DNA from: Sphingosinicella microcystinivorans | GTDB lineage: Bacteria; Pseudomonadota; Alphaproteobacteria; Sphingomonadales; Sphingomonadaceae | Direction: 5' to 3' | Assembly: GCF_027941835.1 (NCBI RefSeq) | Contig: NZ_CP116005.1 | Coordinates: 3,301,501 to 3,365,500, forward strand | DNA length: 64,000 bases | Translations under genes and position numbers: made by a program | Shown here: positions 49,259 to 57,913 of the stretch, piece after piece | Numbering within the stretch: position 1 is the stretch's first letter | Layout of the letters: each line of letters opens with the position of its first letter | The notes under the pieces: generated by a model | Databases searched by the model: none | The model's input: only the letters and a program-made list of their open reading frames with translations | Told to the model about the DNA's origin: nothing

Positions 49259-49297
49259 TTTCAAGACCGCTGCCTTAAACCACTCGGCCACCTGTCC
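49259..49297 (-). tRNA. tRNA-Ser 5' remnant (acceptor to anticodon loop)
   Basis: On the minus strand: acceptor GGACAGG, D arm TGGCCGAGTGGTTTAAGGC, anticodon 5' stem GCGGT and loop CTTGAAA (anticodon TGA). After the loop the sequence turns to GCTAGCGGGGG, which cannot pair with the stem, and no acceptor 3' strand follows. It matches the acceptor of the 3' remnant at 43039-43089, indicating a tRNA gene split by the island. Confidence 0.8.
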
Positions 49298-49375
49298 GCT
49301 GGGCGCGTCTCATCGCCTATTGGGATTGCGGTTTCAAGCATGTAGGCTGGGCTGCCCGGCTGAAGGAGAGGAATC

Positions 49376-50461
49376 TTGATCCTGCGCTTTGCGGCAATCG
49401 CCGTGGCCTTGCTCGCCGCCGCGCCGTCCCCGGCGCAGATGCCCGCCGCTGCGCCCACGCCTGCACCTGCCGCCGAAGCGCCGCCGCCCGCGCCCACGAC
49501 CGAGATGCGTTTCCAGAAATGGCTCGCGGATTTCCGCGCGCGTGCCGCGGGCGAAGGGATCAGCGCCGCGACGCTCGCCGCCGCGCTCGACCGCCTCACC
49601 TACAATCCGCGCGTCGTCGAGCTCGATCGCGGCCAGCCCGACGACAGCCGCCCGACCACGGTGCCGCTGTTCAGCGACTACCTCGCCGCGCGCCTTGTGC
49701 CTGCGCGCATCAACCCCGGCAAGCGCCTCGCCGCCGAGCTCGGCCCGACGCTGCGCGCGGTGGAGGGCCGCTACGGCGTGCCGCCCGAGATCATGCTCGG
49801 CATCTGGGGCATGGAGACGAGCTACGGCGGCTACACGGGCAATTTCGATCTCGTCCGCTCGCTCGCCAGCCTCGCGTTCGACGGCCGCCGCGAGGCGCTG
49901 TTCACGCGCGAGCTGATCGCGGCGCTGCGCATGATCGACAGCGGCGTGCCGCGCGGCCGGCTCGTCGGCTCGTGGGCGGGTGCCACCGGCAACCCGCAGT
50001 TCCTGCCCTCGTCGTATCTGACCCACGCGGTCGACTTCGACGGCGACGGCACCGCCGACATCTGGCAGAGCCGCGCCGACACCGCGGCCTCCATCGCCAA
50101 TTATCTCAAGAACAACGGCTGGGTGACGGGCGGCGACTGGGCGATGCGCGTCTCCGTGCCCGCGGCGCTGGACCGTATGCGCGTCGTCAACACGGTCGAG
50201 CCGAAAAGCTGCGCGCGCGTGCTCGCCCGGCACAGCCGCTGGATCCCGGTGAAGGAATGGCGCGCGCTCGGGCTCGAGGCGCTCGACGGCCGCAGCTGGC
50301 CCGCCGACGACACGCTGGCGACGCTCGTCGAGCCCGACGGCCCCGGCAAGGGCGCCTACCTCGCCTACGGCAACTTCCGCGCGCTCCTCGCCTACAACTG
50401 CTCGAACTTCTACGCGCTCTCGGTGGGGCTGCTCGCGGACCGGCTGCGCAGCGGAAGCTGA
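49376..50461 (+). CDS. Lytic murein transglycosylase (MltB/SLT family)
   Basis: 361 residues from a TTG with a strong AAGGAGAGG four bases upstream. A signal peptide ends near SPAQM, then a Pro/Ala linker. The MltB-type catalytic domain has GVPPEIMLGIWGMETSYGGYTG with the catalytic Glu at 147, and GATGNPQFLPSSY. It cleaves peptidoglycan glycan strands in the periplasm with anhydromuramyl formation. Followed by rlpA, another glycan-cleaving protein. Confidence 0.92.
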   Translation: MILRFAAIAVALLAAAPSPAQMPAAAPTPAPAAEAPPPAPTTEMRFQKWLADFRARAAGEGISAATLAAALDRLTYNPRVVELDRGQPDDSRPTTVPLFSDYLAARLVPARINPGKRLAAELGPTLRAVEGRYGVPPEIMLGIWGMETSYGGYTGNFDLVRSLASLAFDGRREALFTRELIAALRMIDSGVPRGRLVGSWAGATGNPQFLPSSYLTHAVDFDGDGTADIWQSRADTAASIANYLKNNGWVTGGDWAMRVSVPAALDRMRVVNTVEPKSCARVLARHSRWIPVKEWRALGLEALDGRSWPADDTLATLVEPDGPGKGAYLAYGNFRALLAYNCSNFYALSVGLLADRLRSGS

Positions 50462-50542
50462 CAAGCGAGCGGCTTGACTAAGCCGCCGTTCGGTGATTCC
50501 TGTTCCCGCATCGTTCCAGTGCTGAGCGGGGAAGGGGGCGCA

Positions 50543-51316
50543 ATGGTCGGTATCGCGGGACATTTGAAGGCGGGCTTCGCGCCGTTCCTGCTCCTGCCGC
50601 TGCTCGCCGCGTGCGCGGGGAGCGTGCAGGCGCCGAAGAGCGCGGGCACGTACAAGGTCGGCAATCCCTACCAGATCGCGGGCAGGTGGTATTACCCGTC
50701 CGACGATCCGCACTATCAGGAAACCGGCACCGCCTCGTGGTACGGCCCGACCTTCCACGGCAAGTCCACCGCGAACGGCGAGCGGTTCGACGAGAACGAC
50801 GTCACCGCCGCGCACCGCACGCTGCCGATGCCGAGCTGGGTGGAGGTGACGAACCTCGAGAACGGCCGCAAGCTCGTCGTGCGCGTCAACGATCGCGGGC
50901 CGTTCGCGAAGGACCGCATCATCGACCTGTCGCGCCGCTCCGCGCAGCTTCTCGGCGTCGAGCGGCAAGGCACCGCGCGCGTCCATGTGAAGCGCATCTA
51001 TCCGAAGGGGCAGCAGCCGACCGTGGTTGCCGCCGCACCGCCTCCGCCGCCGCCCGCGCCCGTCGCGGCCCCGCAGGTGCCGCCGGGAGACATCTTCGTG
51101 CAGGTCGCGGCGCTGTCCGACCGCGGCCGTGCCGCCAGCCTCGCCGCCGAGATCAGCCGCTTCGGGGTCAGCAACATCAGCTCCACCGGCACCGGCTTCT
51201 ACCGCGTCCGCGTCGGGCCGTTCGCCGACGAGGCGAGCGCCGCCTCGGTGCTGGCGCAGCTTCAGGCGGCAGGCTATGCGGAGGCGCGTCTGGTCGGGCT
51301 GGGGCCGAGGGCCTGA
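50543..51316 (+). CDS. rlpA: Septal ring lytic transglycosylase lipoprotein RlpA
   Basis: 257 residues from ATG 50543, with GGGAAGGGGG upstream. The lipobox LAAC at 21-24 marks a lipoprotein. The double-psi beta-barrel RlpA domain has TGTASWYGPTFHGKSTANGERFD and VRVNDRGPFAKDRIIDLSRRSA. A Pro-rich linker leads to a C-terminal SPOR domain that binds denuded septal glycans. The longer frame from 50474 lacks a lipobox position. Confidence 0.93.
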   Translation: MVGIAGHLKAGFAPFLLLPLLAACAGSVQAPKSAGTYKVGNPYQIAGRWYYPSDDPHYQETGTASWYGPTFHGKSTANGERFDENDVTAAHRTLPMPSWVEVTNLENGRKLVVRVNDRGPFAKDRIIDLSRRSAQLLGVERQGTARVHVKRIYPKGQQPTVVAAAPPPPPPAPVAAPQVPPGDIFVQVAALSDRGRAASLAAEISRFGVSNISSTGTGFYRVRVGPFADEASAASVLAQLQAAGYAEARLVGLGPRA

Positions 51317-51465
51317 CGCGCACCTGCTTTTCAAGCTTTCGTAATCCATTTCCCTCCGCGCTGGCGGAGCCTTCGGACGCGGGCTATAGCTGGGCGAGAC
51401 TCGTGCGGGCATCATCCGGGGCCGGAAGACCCGCCGAAGCCGATCAGAAGGAGTGAACCCAAGCG

Positions 51466-52623
51466 ATGCGTCTTGCCGCGCCGATCTCGGCCCTTGTGCT
51501 GGCTTTCGCCGTCCCCCCCGCCGCCGCCAACTACCAGAGCCTCGCGCCCTTCGCGTACCTGAAGGACGTCAGCACCGGCGCCGTGCTCTATTCGCAGGCC
51601 GCCGACCAGCACATGCCGCCGGCCTCGATGGCGAAGATGATGACGACGCATGTCGCCTTCGATCTCGTCAAGCAGGGCAAGCTGAGGCTCGACCAGAAAT
51701 TCCGCGTGCGCGCGGAAACATGGCAGAAGTGGCACGGGCCGAAGGCGGGCTCCACCATGTTCCTGTCGGTCGATCAGGAGGTCTCGGTCGAGGACCTGCT
51801 GCACGGCATCGTCACGCTTTCGGGCAACGACGCCTGCGTGGTGCTGGCGGAGGGCATTTCCGGCACCGAGGAAGCCTTCGCCGAGCTGATGAACGCCGAA
51901 GCCAAGAAGCTCGGCCTCACGGGCTCGCACTTCACCAATTCGAACGGCTGGCCGGACGACCGGCAGGTGGTGACGCCGCACGACCTCGCGATCATCGCCG
52001 AGCGGACGATCAGGGACTACCCCGACCTCTACAAGAAGTTCTACGCGGTCGAGAGCTTCACGTGGGGCCAGACGATGGGCGGCAAGCCGATCACGCAGCC
52101 GAACCGCAACCCCATCCTCGGCAAGGTGCGCGGCGCGGACGGGCTCAAGACCGGCCACACCGAGGCGGCGGGCTACGGCTTCACCGGCTCCGCCGAGCAG
52201 GACGGGCGGCGGCTGGTGATGGTCGTCTCGGGGCTCACCTCGTGGGACGAGCGCGTCAAGGAATCCATCCGCATGATGGAATGGGGCTTCGGCGCGTGGG
52301 ACGCGAAGCCGATCCTCGCGGACGGCAAGGTGGCGCTGCGCGCGCCCGTGTTCCTCGGCACGGCGAAGGATGTCGGCGTCACCGCCGCGCCGGGTACGAA
52401 GGTTTCGGTGCCGAAGGCGATCGTGTCCGGCCTCAATGCGAAGATCGTCTACGACGGCCCGATCGCCGCGCCGGTCGCCAAGGGGCAGAAGATCGCCGAG
52501 CTGGTGCTCACGGTCCCCGGCCTTGCCGATCAGCGCGTGCCGCTCGTCGCCGCCGAGACGGTGGAGAAAGCCGGTCCGTTCGGCCGCATGATGGCGGCGC
52601 TCAGGCACGTGTTCGGCGGCTGA
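51466..52623 (+). CDS. dacC: D-alanyl-D-alanine carboxypeptidase (PBP5/6, DacC/DacF type)
   Basis: 385 residues with a signal peptide (1-22). The serine acyl-enzyme motifs are complete: S54-x-x-K57 (SMAK), S119-G-N121 and K228-T-G230. A C-terminal PBP5-type beta domain and an amphipathic anchor (GRMMAALRHVFGG) follow. It trims the terminal D-Ala of peptidoglycan stem peptides at the outer face of the inner membrane. AAGGAG precedes the ATG. Next to tmk, an order common in alphaproteobacteria. Confidence 0.94.
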   Translation: MRLAAPISALVLAFAVPPAAANYQSLAPFAYLKDVSTGAVLYSQAADQHMPPASMAKMMTTHVAFDLVKQGKLRLDQKFRVRAETWQKWHGPKAGSTMFLSVDQEVSVEDLLHGIVTLSGNDACVVLAEGISGTEEAFAELMNAEAKKLGLTGSHFTNSNGWPDDRQVVTPHDLAIIAERTIRDYPDLYKKFYAVESFTWGQTMGGKPITQPNRNPILGKVRGADGLKTGHTEAAGYGFTGSAEQDGRRLVMVVSGLTSWDERVKESIRMMEWGFGAWDAKPILADGKVALRAPVFLGTAKDVGVTAAPGTKVSVPKAIVSGLNAKIVYDGPIAAPVAKGQKIAELVLTVPGLADQRVPLVAAETVEKAGPFGRMMAALRHVFGG

Positions 52624-52629
52624 GGCCGC

Positions 52630-53241
52630 GTGCCGGGCAGGTTCATCAGCTTCGAAGGCGGGGAGGGGAGCGGCAAGAGCACCCAGCTCCGCCGTCTTGC
52701 CGTGCGTCTCGACGCGCAGGGCGTCACGGTCGCGACGACGCGCGAGCCCGGCGGCACGCCCGGCGCCGAGGACATCCGCAGCCTGCTCGTCGAGGGCGAG
52801 CCGGGGCGCTGGGACGGGCGCGTCGAGGCGCTGCTCGTGAATGCGGCCCGCGCCGATCACGTGTCGCGGCTCATCCGCCCTGCGCTCGCCGGGGGCACGT
52901 GGGTGCTCTGCGACCGCTACGTCCACTCCACGCTCGCCTATCAAGGGGCAGCGCGCGGTCTCGATGAGGCCGAGTTGCGGCGACTTCACGCCTTCGCGAC
53001 CGGCGACCTCTGGCCCGATCTCACCATCGTGCTCGACGTCGACCCCGCGCTCGGCCTTGCCCGCGCCGCCGGGCGGGCCGGGGCCGAGGCACGCTTCGAA
53101 GGCGAGCCGCCCGCGTTCCACAAGGCGGTGCGCGAACGGTTCCTGAGCTTCCCCGACGTGGCGGTGATCCCGAGCGACGCGTCCGTCGATGACGTCGGCG
53201 ATGCGGTCTGGGCCGTGGTCTCGGCGCGTTTCGGCCTGTGA
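52630..53241 (+). CDS. tmk: Thymidylate kinase
   Basis: 203 residues from a GTG 6 bases after the carboxypeptidase stop. P-loop FEGGEGSGKST at 8-18, the DRYVHSTLAYQG signature and a lid region RAGAEARFEGEP. It phosphorylates dTMP to dTDP. Followed closely by holB. Confidence 0.96.
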   Translation: MPGRFISFEGGEGSGKSTQLRRLAVRLDAQGVTVATTREPGGTPGAEDIRSLLVEGEPGRWDGRVEALLVNAARADHVSRLIRPALAGGTWVLCDRYVHSTLAYQGAARGLDEAELRRLHAFATGDLWPDLTIVLDVDPALGLARAAGRAGAEARFEGEPPAFHKAVRERFLSFPDVAVIPSDASVDDVGDAVWAVVSARFGL

Positions 53242-53251
53242 GCGCCGTCCT

Positions 53252-54175
53252 GTGAGTATCATTGGCCATCAGGTGCAGCAGGATGCGTTCCGCGCCGCGT
53301 GGGATCAGGGCAAGGTGCACCACGCCTGGCTGCTCACCGGTCCGCCCGGCATCGGCAAGGCGAGCGTGGCGCAGGCGCTCGCCCGCTTCGTGCTGACGGA
53401 CGGGAAGGGGCCGCCGCACCCGGCGCTGGCGCTGATCGAGGCGGGCAGCCACCCCGACCTCCGCGTTCTCCAGCGCGGCCTCACCGATCGTGGCACGCTC
53501 CGCGCCGAGATCGTCGTCGACCAGATCCGCGACCTCCAGCCGTTGTTCCAGTCGAAGCCCGGCTATGGGGGCTGGCGTATCGTCATCGTCGATGCCGCGG
53601 ACGAGATGAATCGCAGCGCCGCCAATGCCTTCCTCAAGAATCTTGAGGAACCGCCGGAAAAGACGCTGTTCCTGCTCGTCAGCCACAGCCCCGTGCGGCT
53701 GCTGCCGACGATCCGCTCGCGCTGCCGCACGCTGCGCTTCCAGCCGCTCGCCGACGCCGACGTGCGCGCGGTGCTCACGCGCGAACTGGAGAGCGGCAGC
53801 GAGGCCGAGATCAACGCGCTGGTGACGCTGGCGGAAGGCTCGCCGGGCCGCGCGCTGCGCTTCGCCGGGCTCGACGTCGAGAAGCTCACGCAGGCGCTCG
53901 CCGAGCTTTCGAAGGGGCAGGGCGATGCGCTGGCGCTTGCGCGCTCGCTCGCGGGCAAGACCGCGCAGGCGCGCTACGAGGCGTTCGTCGAGCTGGTCCC
54001 TGCCTTCATCGCCGGCGCGGCGCGCGCGCGCACCGGCGCATCGCTTGCACGCGCGCTCCAGCTGTGGGAGAAGGCCCACGCCCTCGCCGCCGAGGCCGTG
54101 CCGCTCGCCTACGATCCGCAGGCTGTCGCGTTCGAACTGGCGGGATACGTGGGCGAACTCGACAACCCCCGGTAG
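53252..54175 (+). CDS. holB: DNA polymerase III delta' subunit
   Basis: 307 residues from GTG 53252. The clamp-loader AAA+ fold has GPPGIGKAS at 30-38, IVIVDAADEMNRSAANAFLKNLEEPP and SRCRTLRFQPL. It helps load the sliding clamp. The zinc-binding cysteines of some clamp-loader subunits are absent. It follows tmk by 10 bases and precedes metG by 18. Confidence 0.94.
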   Translation: MSIIGHQVQQDAFRAAWDQGKVHHAWLLTGPPGIGKASVAQALARFVLTDGKGPPHPALALIEAGSHPDLRVLQRGLTDRGTLRAEIVVDQIRDLQPLFQSKPGYGGWRIVIVDAADEMNRSAANAFLKNLEEPPEKTLFLLVSHSPVRLLPTIRSRCRTLRFQPLADADVRAVLTRELESGSEAEINALVTLAEGSPGRALRFAGLDVEKLTQALAELSKGQGDALALARSLAGKTAQARYEAFVELVPAFIAGAARARTGASLARALQLWEKAHALAAEAVPLAYDPQAVAFELAGYVGELDNPR

Positions 54176-54193
54176 CAGAGCAAGCACGCCCGC

Positions 54194-55765
54194 ATGAGTG
54201 CCAAGCGGAAATTCTATATCACGACCGCCATCTCGTACCCCAACGGCCGCCCGCACATGGGCCACGCCTACGAGGACATCGCGACCGACGTCATCGCGCG
54301 CTATCACAGGCTGGTCGGCGACGACGTGTTCTTCATGACCGGCACGGACGAGCACGGCCTCAAGATCGCGCAGGCCGCCCGCAGCAACGATACCGATCCG
54401 CGCAGCTTCGTCGATGGAATGGTCACGCATTTCAAGGACATGTGCGCGCGTCTCAACATCAGCCACGATCGCTTTATCCGCACCACGGAGCCCGCGCACT
54501 ACGCCTGCGTTCAGGACCTCTGGAAGCGCATGGAAGCGAACGGCGACATCTACCTCGGCCGCTACGAAGGCTGGTACTCGGTCCGCGACGAGGCCTATTA
54601 CGACGAGAGCGAGCTGGTGCCGGGCGAGGGCGGCGAGAAGCTGTCGCCGCAGGGCACGCCGGTCGAGTGGACCGTGGAGGAAAGCTATTTCTTCCGCCTC
54701 TCCAGATACCAGCAGCCGCTGCTCGACCTCTACGAGCGGAACCCGGGCTTCATCCAGCCCGCCACGCGCCGCAACGAGATGCTGCAATTCGTGCGCGGCG
54801 GCCTCAGCGACCTGTCGATCTCGCGCACCAGCTTCGACTGGGGCATCCCGGTGCCGGGCGCGCCCGGCCATGTCATGTACGTGTGGCTCGACGCGCTCAG
54901 CAACTACCTCACCGGCGTCGGCTATCCCGATGAATCCTATACGAAATGGTGGCCCGCGGACGTGCACGTGATCGGCAAGGACGTGGTGCGCTTCCACACC
55001 GTCTACTGGCCCGCGTTCCTGATGTCGGCGGGCATCGAACTGCCGCGCATGGTGTTCGGCCACGGCTTCGTGCTCAACAAGGGCGAGAAGATGTCGAAGT
55101 CGCTCGGCAACGTCGTCGAGCCGCTGGCGATGGCCGAGGAATACGGCGTCGACCAGCTCCGCTACTTCCTCATCCGCGACGTGCCGTTCGGGCAGGACGG
55201 CAGCTACAGCCACGACGCCATCGTCACGCGCACCAACGCCGATCTCGCGAACAGCTTCGGCAATCTCGCGCAGCGGACCTTGTCGCAGATTTTCAAGAAT
55301 CTGGACGGCGTTCTTCCCGCATCGCTCGATCAGAACGCCGATGATGCGGCGCTGCTGAAAAGCGTGTCCGAGGGCTGCGAGGGCCTGCGCGCCGCGTTCG
55401 AGGCCTACGACCTGTCGCGCGGTGTCGAGACGTGGCTGCACGCGGTGTTCGCCTGCAACGCCTATATCGACGCGCAGGAGCCGTGGAAGCTGAAGAAGAC
55501 GGACCCGGAGCGCATGAAAATCGTGCTCGGCACGCTGTTCGTCGCCATCCACGATCTCGCCGTCGCCATCTCGCCGGTGATCCCGGCGTCGGCGGCGAAT
55601 CTGCTGGGTCAAATGGGCGTGCCCGACACCGACCGCGATTTCGCGAGCATCGGCGGAGACGGGGGCGGCGACTGGTACGCGCGCCTCGCCGCGTCCGGCT
55701 TCCGGCTCGAAGCGCCGCAGGGCGTCTTCCCGCGCTATGTCGAAGCGGAACCCGATGCCGGTTGA
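54194..55765 (+). CDS. metG: Methionine--tRNA ligase
   Basis: 523 residues. The HIGH-type motif is HMGH at 21-24 and the KMSKS loop is EKMSKSLGN. No zinc-knuckle cysteines are visible in the connective domain, and there is no C-terminal EMAP-type tRNA-binding domain, so it is the short form used by many alphaproteobacteria. It charges initiator and elongator tRNA-Met. Overlaps tatD by 11 bases. Confidence 0.97.
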   Translation: MSAKRKFYITTAISYPNGRPHMGHAYEDIATDVIARYHRLVGDDVFFMTGTDEHGLKIAQAARSNDTDPRSFVDGMVTHFKDMCARLNISHDRFIRTTEPAHYACVQDLWKRMEANGDIYLGRYEGWYSVRDEAYYDESELVPGEGGEKLSPQGTPVEWTVEESYFFRLSRYQQPLLDLYERNPGFIQPATRRNEMLQFVRGGLSDLSISRTSFDWGIPVPGAPGHVMYVWLDALSNYLTGVGYPDESYTKWWPADVHVIGKDVVRFHTVYWPAFLMSAGIELPRMVFGHGFVLNKGEKMSKSLGNVVEPLAMAEEYGVDQLRYFLIRDVPFGQDGSYSHDAIVTRTNADLANSFGNLAQRTLSQIFKNLDGVLPASLDQNADDAALLKSVSEGCEGLRAAFEAYDLSRGVETWLHAVFACNAYIDAQEPWKLKKTDPERMKIVLGTLFVAIHDLAVAISPVIPASAANLLGQMGVPDTDRDFASIGGDGGGDWYARLAASGFRLEAPQGVFPRYVEAEPDAG

Positions 55766-56528
55766 TAGCCATTGCCACCTGAACTACCCCGGCCTCGTCG
55801 AGGATCAGGCGGGCATCATCGCGCGCGCGCGCGCGGCGGGTGTCTCGGCGATGCTCGCCATTTCGACGCGCAGCAGCGAATGGGATGACGTCATCCGCAT
55901 CGCCGAGGGCACGTCCGACATCTGGGCGAGCGTCGGCGTCCACCCGCACGAGGCGGACAGCGAGGACATCGAGGAGACCCGGCTCGTCGCGGCGACCCGC
56001 CACCCGCGCGTCGTCGGCATCGGCGAGACCGGCCTCGACTATTACTACGACAAAAGCGACCGCGAACGTCAGCGCGCCAGCTTCCGCCGCCACATCGCCG
56101 CCGCGCGCGAAACCGGCCTGCCGGTGATCGTCCACACGCGCGACGCGGAAGGCGACACGCTGGAGATCATGGGCGATGAACTGGGGAAGGGGACCTACGG
56201 CGCCGTCATCCACTGCTTCACCGCGAGCGCGGACTTCGGCCGCAAGATGCTCGATCTCGGTTTCTACATCTCGCTTTCGGGCATCGTCACGTTCAGGAAC
56301 GCCACCGATCTCGCTGATTTCGCAAGGGAAGTTCCGGACGATCGCTTGCTCGTCGAAACCGACGCGCCGTTCCTCGCGCCGGTGCCGAAGCGCGGCAAGA
56401 CCTGCGAGCCGGCCTTCGTGACGCACACCGCCGCCTTCATCGCGGAGAAGCGCGGCGTCAGCTACGAAGACCTCGACCGCACGACGAGCGCGAACTTCTA
56501 CCGCCTGTTCTCGAAAGCCGCGGCGTGA
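55755..56528 (+). CDS. tatD: TatD-family metal-dependent hydrolase
   Basis: 257 residues from ATG 55755. Metal ligands are seen in DSHCHLNYPG at the start, GETGLDYYY, VHTRDAEGDT, IHCFTAS and LLVETDAPFLAP. TatD proteins are 3'-5' DNA exonucleases or deoxyribonucleases of the amidohydrolase superfamily. Its stop overlaps the GTG of the next gene. The order metG-tatD-MBL hydrolase is common in this class. Confidence 0.93.
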   Translation: MPVDSHCHLNYPGLVEDQAGIIARARAAGVSAMLAISTRSSEWDDVIRIAEGTSDIWASVGVHPHEADSEDIEETRLVAATRHPRVVGIGETGLDYYYDKSDRERQRASFRRHIAAARETGLPVIVHTRDAEGDTLEIMGDELGKGTYGAVIHCFTASADFGRKMLDLGFYISLSGIVTFRNATDLADFAREVPDDRLLVETDAPFLAPVPKRGKTCEPAFVTHTAAFIAEKRGVSYEDLDRTTSANFYRLFSKAAA

Positions 56529-57289
56529 AGGTCACGATCCTCGGCTGCGGCACGTCGAGCGGCGTGCCGCGCATCGGCAACGACTGGGGCGCCTGCGACC
56601 CGGGCGAGCCGAAGAACCGCCGCCGCCGCGTCTCCGTGATGGTCGAGGCCGAGGGTCACACCATCATCATGGACACGAGCCCGGACCTTCGCGAGCAGCT
56701 GCTGAGCGCGGGCGTCACGCGCATCGACGCCGTGCTCTACACGCACGACCACGCCGATCATGCCCACGGAATCGACGACTTGCGGCAGGTCTTTCACATC
56801 ATGCGCAAACCCGTCGACTGCTATGCGACGCCGGACACGTGGCGCGTCCTCAAGGCGCGCTTCGACTATGTGTTCGCGGGCGGGCTCGGCTATCCGCCGA
56901 GCTGCGTGGCGCACGACCTCCCGGCGAAGCTCACCGTGGGGCCGATGACGGTGACGCCGTTCGAGCAGGTGCACGGCCCCATCCGCTCCACCGGCTTTCG
57001 CATCGACCACGCCGGCCATTCGATGGCCTATTCCACCGACATCAGCGACCTCACGCTCTCCGCGGACAATGCGGTGAAGGGCGTCGATCTCTGGATCGTC
57101 GACGCGCTCCGCCGCAAGCCGCACCCGACGCACAGCCACCTCGACCGCACATTGTCGTGGATCGCCCGCCTGCGTCCGCGCCGCGCGATCCTCACGCACA
57201 TGGACAACAGCATGGATTATGCCAGCCTTGCCAAGACGTTGCCGCAGGGTGTCGAGCCGGGGTACGATATGCTGACGGTGGAGCTTTAG
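56525..57289 (+). CDS. PhnP-like MBL-fold metallo-hydrolase
   Basis: 254 residues from a GTG. The metallo-beta-lactamase motif THDHADHAHGIDDLR supplies HxHxDH, and the N-terminal LGCGTSSGVPRIGNDWGACDP is the PhnP/RNase Z-like start. PhnP hydrolyses cyclic ribosyl phosphates; outside phosphonate operons, the substrate of these homologues is not established. It follows tatD, as in many alphaproteobacteria. Confidence 0.9.
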   Translation: MKVTILGCGTSSGVPRIGNDWGACDPGEPKNRRRRVSVMVEAEGHTIIMDTSPDLREQLLSAGVTRIDAVLYTHDHADHAHGIDDLRQVFHIMRKPVDCYATPDTWRVLKARFDYVFAGGLGYPPSCVAHDLPAKLTVGPMTVTPFEQVHGPIRSTGFRIDHAGHSMAYSTDISDLTLSADNAVKGVDLWIVDALRRKPHPTHSHLDRTLSWIARLRPRRAILTHMDNSMDYASLAKTLPQGVEPGYDMLTVEL

Positions 57290-57293
57290 GCGC

Positions 57294-57887
57294 ATGTTCG
57301 AAGGGCTGAGCACGGGTGAGAAGGGCGCGCTCATCAGCTCGGTCGGCTTCGCCGTCCTCATCCTGATGAGCCTGATCCCGCGTCTCCGCGAGGTCGGCGC
57401 GACGAAAACGCTGAAGATGGCGCTGTCGTGGGTCCTCATCTTCGGCGGCCTCGTCTTCCTCGTCACGCAGTGGCCCCAGATCCGCGGCGCGCTCGATCCG
57501 GCGTCGCCGCGCACCGAAGGCGACGAAATGCTGCTCACCGCGCGCGAGGACGGGCATTTCTACGTGCGCGGCACGATCAACGGAGCAAGCGTGCTGTTCA
57601 TGGTGGACACCGGCGCCACCGACATCGTGCTCACGATGGAAACCGCCGCGCGCGCCGGGTTCAGCCCCGATACGCTCCGCTTCGACGGCGTGGCCGACAC
57701 CGCGAACGGCATGGTCCGCACAGCGGGCGTCCGGCTCGGCGAGCTGACGATCGGCGACGTCACGCTCCGCGACGTGCCCGCCAGCATCAACGAGGGCGCG
57801 CTCACCACCAACCTCCTCGGTATGCGTTTCCTGCGGACGCTGAAAAGCTGGCGCGTCGAGGGCGATACGCTGATCCTGCGGCCGTAA
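57294..57887 (+). CDS. Membrane-anchored retropepsin-like aspartic protease (TIGR02281 type)
   Basis: 197 residues. Two hydrophobic segments (about 12-29 and 42-60) anchor the N-terminus. The protease domain has the active-site FMVDTGATDIVL (D105 T106 G107) and LLGMRFLRTLKSW at the end; a single catalytic Asp per chain means it must act as a dimer. The role in alphaproteobacteria is not well defined. Follows the MBL gene by 4 bases. Confidence 0.88.
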   Translation: MFEGLSTGEKGALISSVGFAVLILMSLIPRLREVGATKTLKMALSWVLIFGGLVFLVTQWPQIRGALDPASPRTEGDEMLLTAREDGHFYVRGTINGASVLFMVDTGATDIVLTMETAARAGFSPDTLRFDGVADTANGMVRTAGVRLGELTIGDVTLRDVPASINEGALTTNLLGMRFLRTLKSWRVEGDTLILRP

Positions 57888-57913
57888 TATGGAGGGACGC
57901 ACCCGGCTCATTG

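Noticed and set aside
49114-49300. A second complete tRNA-Ser near 49250
   Set aside because: Only the acceptor 5' strand, D arm and anticodon loop are present; the sequence after the loop cannot complete the anticodon stem, variable arm, T arm or acceptor.
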